A stretch of 64,000 nucleotides of DNA from Actinacidiphila rubida (GTDB taxonomy: Bacteria > Actinomycetota > Actinomycetes > Streptomycetales > Streptomycetaceae): the NCBI RefSeq assembly GCF_900110255.1, contig NZ_FODD01000010.1:124001-188000 (forward strand), given 5' to 3'. Made by a program: the position numbers and the translations under genes. This document shows positions 61,239-64,000 of this stretch, one piece after another. Numbering within the stretch: position 1 is the stretch's first letter; each line of letters opens with the position of its first letter. Below the pieces are notes generated by a model, which saw nothing but the letters and a program-made list of their open reading frames with translations, searched no databases and was not told the origin of the DNA.

Positions 61239-61978
61239 ACATCGAGATCACTGACCTGACCAGGCGGTTCGGCCGCACCCGGGCGGTGGACGGCGTGGAC
61301 CTCCGCACGGGGACGGGCGTGTTCGGCCTGCTCGGGCCCAACGGCGCGGGCAAGACGTCGCTGCTGCGGATGCTGGCCACGGTCATCCCGCCGAGCTCCG
61401 GGAGCATGCGCCTGCTGGACCTCGACCCGGCCCGGCACGGACCGCGCCGGGAGATCCGGCGCCGGCTCGGCTACCTGCCGCAGAACCTCGGCTACTACCC
61501 GGGGTTCACCGTCGTGGAGTTCGTCGAGTACTTCGCGCTGCTGAAGGAGATGCCGCCGCGAGAGGTCCCGCGCGCCGTCGCCGCCGCCGTGGAGCGGGTC
61601 GGCCTGGGCGACCGGGCCAAGGCGAAGCTGCGCACCCTGTCGGGTGGCATGCTGCGCCGCGCCGGGATCGCCCAGGCGATCGTCAATGAGCCGCGGTTGC
61701 TGCTGTTCGACGAGCCGACGGCCGGGCTCGACCCGGAGCAGCGCGTCGAGTTCCGTTCCCTGCTGCGGGAGTTGGGGCGGACCTCGACCGTGGTGGTCAG
61801 CACCCACCTGGTCGAAGACGTGGGAGCCGCCTGCGCTGAGGTCGCCCTGATGCACCAGGGCCGGATCGCCTTCCAGGGCACGCCTGACGAGCTCGTCGCG
61901 CGCGGCGCCGGCCACGGCACCGGCGACGCACCACTGGAGCGCGGCTACAGCGCGGTCCTCGCGGCGGTCCGGGTATGA
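61235..61978 (+). CDS. ABC transporter ATP-binding protein
   Basis: A 247-residue ATPase. Walker A GPNGAGKTS (34-42), Q-loop GYLPQNLGYYPG, signature LSGGMLRRAG, Walker B LLLFDEPTAGLD and H-loop VVVSTHLVED are all intact. The sequence resembles the ATPases of exporter systems with large membrane subunits (ABC-2 type). GTG at 61235 overlaps the preceding stop; its stop overlaps the next start (ATGA). Confidence 0.93.
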   Translation: MNIEITDLTRRFGRTRAVDGVDLRTGTGVFGLLGPNGAGKTSLLRMLATVIPPSSGSMRLLDLDPARHGPRREIRRRLGYLPQNLGYYPGFTVVEFVEYFALLKEMPPREVPRAVAAAVERVGLGDRAKAKLRTLSGGMLRRAGIAQAIVNEPRLLLFDEPTAGLDPEQRVEFRSLLRELGRTSTVVVSTHLVEDVGAACAEVALMHQGRIAFQGTPDELVARGAGHGTGDAPLERGYSAVLAAVRV

Positions 61979-63540
61979 GCGCCGTCCCCGCCCCGGCACG
62001 CGGCGGCAGGCGGCCGCTCGGCCGGAGGATCCCGGACGTGTGGACGCGCGCCGGCGGGCGCCTGCTGCGGCTCGAACTGCGCCGCAACACCATGATGTGG
62101 ATGGTGCCGCTCGCCCTGCTGGCGTTCTGGCTGGACACCTACCGCAGCAGCATGGCCCTCTCGCCTCTGTGGAGTTCACGCACCCTGATCCTGCGTCAGG
62201 GCGCGGCCGTCGACGACTTCGCACCGTTCGCGGTGGGTGCGGCGGCCTGGGTCGGCGGCCGCGACCGCCGGCGCGGCATCGTGGAGCAGGTGGACATCAC
62301 CGCGCTGCCGCGCTGGGCCGGCCGGGCGGCCACGTGGGCGGCGACCGCCGGCTGGGCGCTGGGGGCGTACCTGGCCTGCGTCGGCTTCCTGTACGGGGCG
62401 ATCGCCTGGCAGGGGGCCGCGGGAAGCCCGCCGTGGTGGCCGGTCGTGGTGGGCGCGGTCGCGCTGGTGGCGTGCAGTTCCCTGGGCTTCGCCCTCGGCG
62501 TGCTCGTGCCCAGCCGGTTCACCGCACCGCTGGCGGCCGTCGCCACCGCGCTCGTGCTGCGCCAGACGCTGCGCAGCGGCGGCCGGTACGTCCTGCTCTC
62601 GCCGGTCGCCTCACCCGCCTACTCGCTGGCCCCGCCGAAGCCGGACGCCGGTGTCTTCTACCCGTACCTGCCCGACCTCTCCCTCACCCAACTGCTGTTC
62701 CTCGGCGGCCTGGCGGTGGCGGCCCTCGGTGCGCTCGGCGTCCAGGCGGTGTGCGGTGCGGCCGGGCTGCGCCGCCTGGCCGCGGCCGTCACCGCGGTCG
62801 GTCTCGCGTCGTGCGGGACCGCGGTCGCGCTGATCGGGACCGCCCGCGTGGAGGCGAACGGCGTCGTCGTCCCCGCCCTGCACGACGCCGCGGACGACCG
62901 TCCCCTCACCTACACGCCGGTGTGCGGTGGCCGGCGGATCAGGATCTGCCTGCACCCCGTCTACCAGGCCTACCTGCCCACCCTGACCGCGGCGCTGGAC
63001 CCGCTGCTGCGCGAGGTCGCCGGGCTGCCGGGCGCGCCCGTCCGCGTCGACCAGGTCGCCCTGTCCGGCGCGCGGGCCCCGCTGGCCGGCGCGGACGTCG
63101 GCGGCGACCCGCCGGTGGCGCACCTGGCCCTCGACATCGGCTACGACGGCGCGATGTGGATGGGCCCCAGCCCGGCCGGACAGGCGCTGCCACGGCGCTG
63201 CTGCACCTCCGAGCAGATGTGGACCAGCGTCCCTTACGTCACCGCGGAAGTGCTGCCGCCGGTCGCCGGCGCGATCCTCGACCGGCTCGTCGGCCACGCG
63301 GACCCAGCACAACAGGCGGTCGTGGAGGGCTTGTTGCGTGCGTCCGGCGTGCCGCTCGACAGCATGGCGTCCGCCGCCCGGATCGACGGGTCACCGATCG
63401 GCCTGCCGCAGCCCGGAACCCCCGCCCACGCCGCCGGCGAGCGCTGCGCCGCGCTGTCCGCGAACGCCCGGCACGCCTGGCTGACCGCCCACCTGGCCGA
63501 CCTGCGCGGCGGCCGCGTCACCCTGGAGCAACTGCCGTGA
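61975..63540 (+). CDS. ABC transporter membrane subunit with large extracytoplasmic part
   Basis: A 521-residue protein. Six hydrophobic segments lie in residues 35-290 (LRRNTMMWMVPLALLAFWL onward). A soluble C-terminal half follows, with paired cysteines (VCGGRRIRICLHP and RRCCTSEQMW) that may form disulfides outside the cell. No known ABC-2 motif is obvious, but position and overlaps make it the permease partner of the ATPase. The stop overlaps the next start (GTGA). Confidence 0.78.
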   Translation: MSAVPAPARGGRRPLGRRIPDVWTRAGGRLLRLELRRNTMMWMVPLALLAFWLDTYRSSMALSPLWSSRTLILRQGAAVDDFAPFAVGAAAWVGGRDRRRGIVEQVDITALPRWAGRAATWAATAGWALGAYLACVGFLYGAIAWQGAAGSPPWWPVVVGAVALVACSSLGFALGVLVPSRFTAPLAAVATALVLRQTLRSGGRYVLLSPVASPAYSLAPPKPDAGVFYPYLPDLSLTQLLFLGGLAVAALGALGVQAVCGAAGLRRLAAAVTAVGLASCGTAVALIGTARVEANGVVVPALHDAADDRPLTYTPVCGGRRIRICLHPVYQAYLPTLTAALDPLLREVAGLPGAPVRVDQVALSGARAPLAGADVGGDPPVAHLALDIGYDGAMWMGPSPAGQALPRRCCTSEQMWTSVPYVTAEVLPPVAGAILDRLVGHADPAQQAVVEGLLRASGVPLDSMASAARIDGSPIGLPQPGTPAHAAGERCAALSANARHAWLTAHLADLRGGRVTLEQLP

Positions 63541-64000
63541 CCGGCACGGCCCTGGCCGTCGGACGGCGGCGGCACGCCGGTCCGCGGCTCGTCCGCCTGC
63601 ACCTGACCAGCCGCCAGGTCCCCGGCGGGTTGGCCCTCCTGGCCGGATGCGCGGTGCTGCTGCGCGTCGCCCTGCACCTGCACTGGATGCCGGACGACGG
63701 TGCCGCCGCCCGACAGACACTGCTGCTGATCGAGTGCGCCGCCGCGTCCGTCGTCGCGGTCGCCGCCCGCACCCCGTTCGGCGAGAGCGAGCGGGCCACC
63801 GGACCGCGGCTGCCCGTGCTGCGCCTGGCCGCCTCGCTGCTGCTGACCGCGGCCGCCGCCGGGAGCCTGGCGCTCGGCGCCGCCGCCGCACGGGTCCCCG
63901 GCGGCGCCCTCGGACTGCTGCGCGACGTACCGGGGCTCGCGGGCATCGGCCTGATCGCCGCCGCCGCCCTCGGCGGCGCCCTCGCCTGGACCGGGCCGCT
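63537..64000 (+). CDS. Second ABC membrane subunit, partial
   Basis: GTG at 63537 overlaps the previous stop; 154 residues are present and the frame is open to the window end. It has a basic N-terminus (VGRRRHAGPRLVRLHL) and at least four hydrophobic segments. Probably the partner membrane subunit of the preceding transporter; its C-terminus is outside the window. Confidence 0.7.
   Translation, partial: MTGTALAVGRRRHAGPRLVRLHLTSRQVPGGLALLAGCAVLLRVALHLHWMPDDGAAARQTLLLIECAAASVVAVAARTPFGESERATGPRLPVLRLAASLLLTAAAAGSLALGAAAARVPGGALGLLRDVPGLAGIGLIAAAALGGALAWTGP

Overview
The window is about 73% GC and reads as a chromosomal segment of a streptomycete-type actinomycete. The evidence is a SsgA-like sporulation protein (52898-53320), a snapalysin-type secreted protease (22493-23083), a PAS/GAF/SpoIIE-type phosphatase (13027-15231), many LacI, TetR and ECF regulators, GTG and TTG starts, and long GC-rich hairpin terminators between convergent genes. 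I saw no rRNA, tRNA, CRISPR array, insertion sequence or phage gene.

Layout. (1) 1-9516 holds the tail of a ricin-type lectin gene, then a carbohydrate operon (lipoprotein binding protein, two permeases, GH2 beta-mannosidase). It is followed by a divergently read alpha/beta hydrolase and ROK kinase and a LacI repressor. AACGTT-centred operators at 222, 8114 and 8265 tie the parts together; the likely role is uptake and hydrolysis of manno-oligosaccharides. (2) 9786-17862 is mixed housekeeping: desaturase, lipoprotein, phosphatase, and a TetR/aldo-keto reductase pair with two clear operators. (3) 18005-24977 holds a 1349-residue secreted GH3 enzyme with a C-terminal CBM9-like module, a snapalysin, a decayed tricorn-protease gene and a small membrane protein.

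(4) 25039-37905 is the most interesting region. A LacI repressor sits among a four-gene operon (GH172/DUF2961 hydrolase, Tat-type lipoprotein binding protein, two permeases), a secreted DUF4185/GH183-like protein, a homologue of 2-keto-3-deoxy-D-arabinonate dehydratase, an FGGY pentulose kinase and a fucose/D-arabinose-isomerase-like protein. Five sites of the form TGAAATCGATTTCA lie at the promoters of these units. Together they suggest a D-arabinan system: secreted endo-cleavage, ABC import, cytoplasmic exo-cleavage, then D-arabinose to D-ribulose to D-ribulose 5-phosphate, possibly with an oxidative side route. D-arabinan is the polymer of mycobacterial and corynebacterial arabinogalactan and lipoarabinomannan, so the organism may feed on cell walls of related actinobacteria. 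The substrate assignment is inference. A perfect 27-bp-stem hairpin ends the region.

(5) 38145-49739 holds a GH15 enzyme, a LUD protein, a SigJ-like sigma factor, two double-domain YbjQ proteins, small membrane proteins, a SigK/RskA pair, and a DoxX protein with an 11-residue-repeat tail. (6) 49856-64000 holds an MFS exporter with its TetR, the SsgA-like protein, a CrtI-like oxidoreductase with an SRPBCC partner, a GCS2-type ligase beside a lone glutamate synthase small subunit, a PEBP/MarR pair, and an ECF sigma factor leading a translationally coupled ABC transporter operon that runs off the window.
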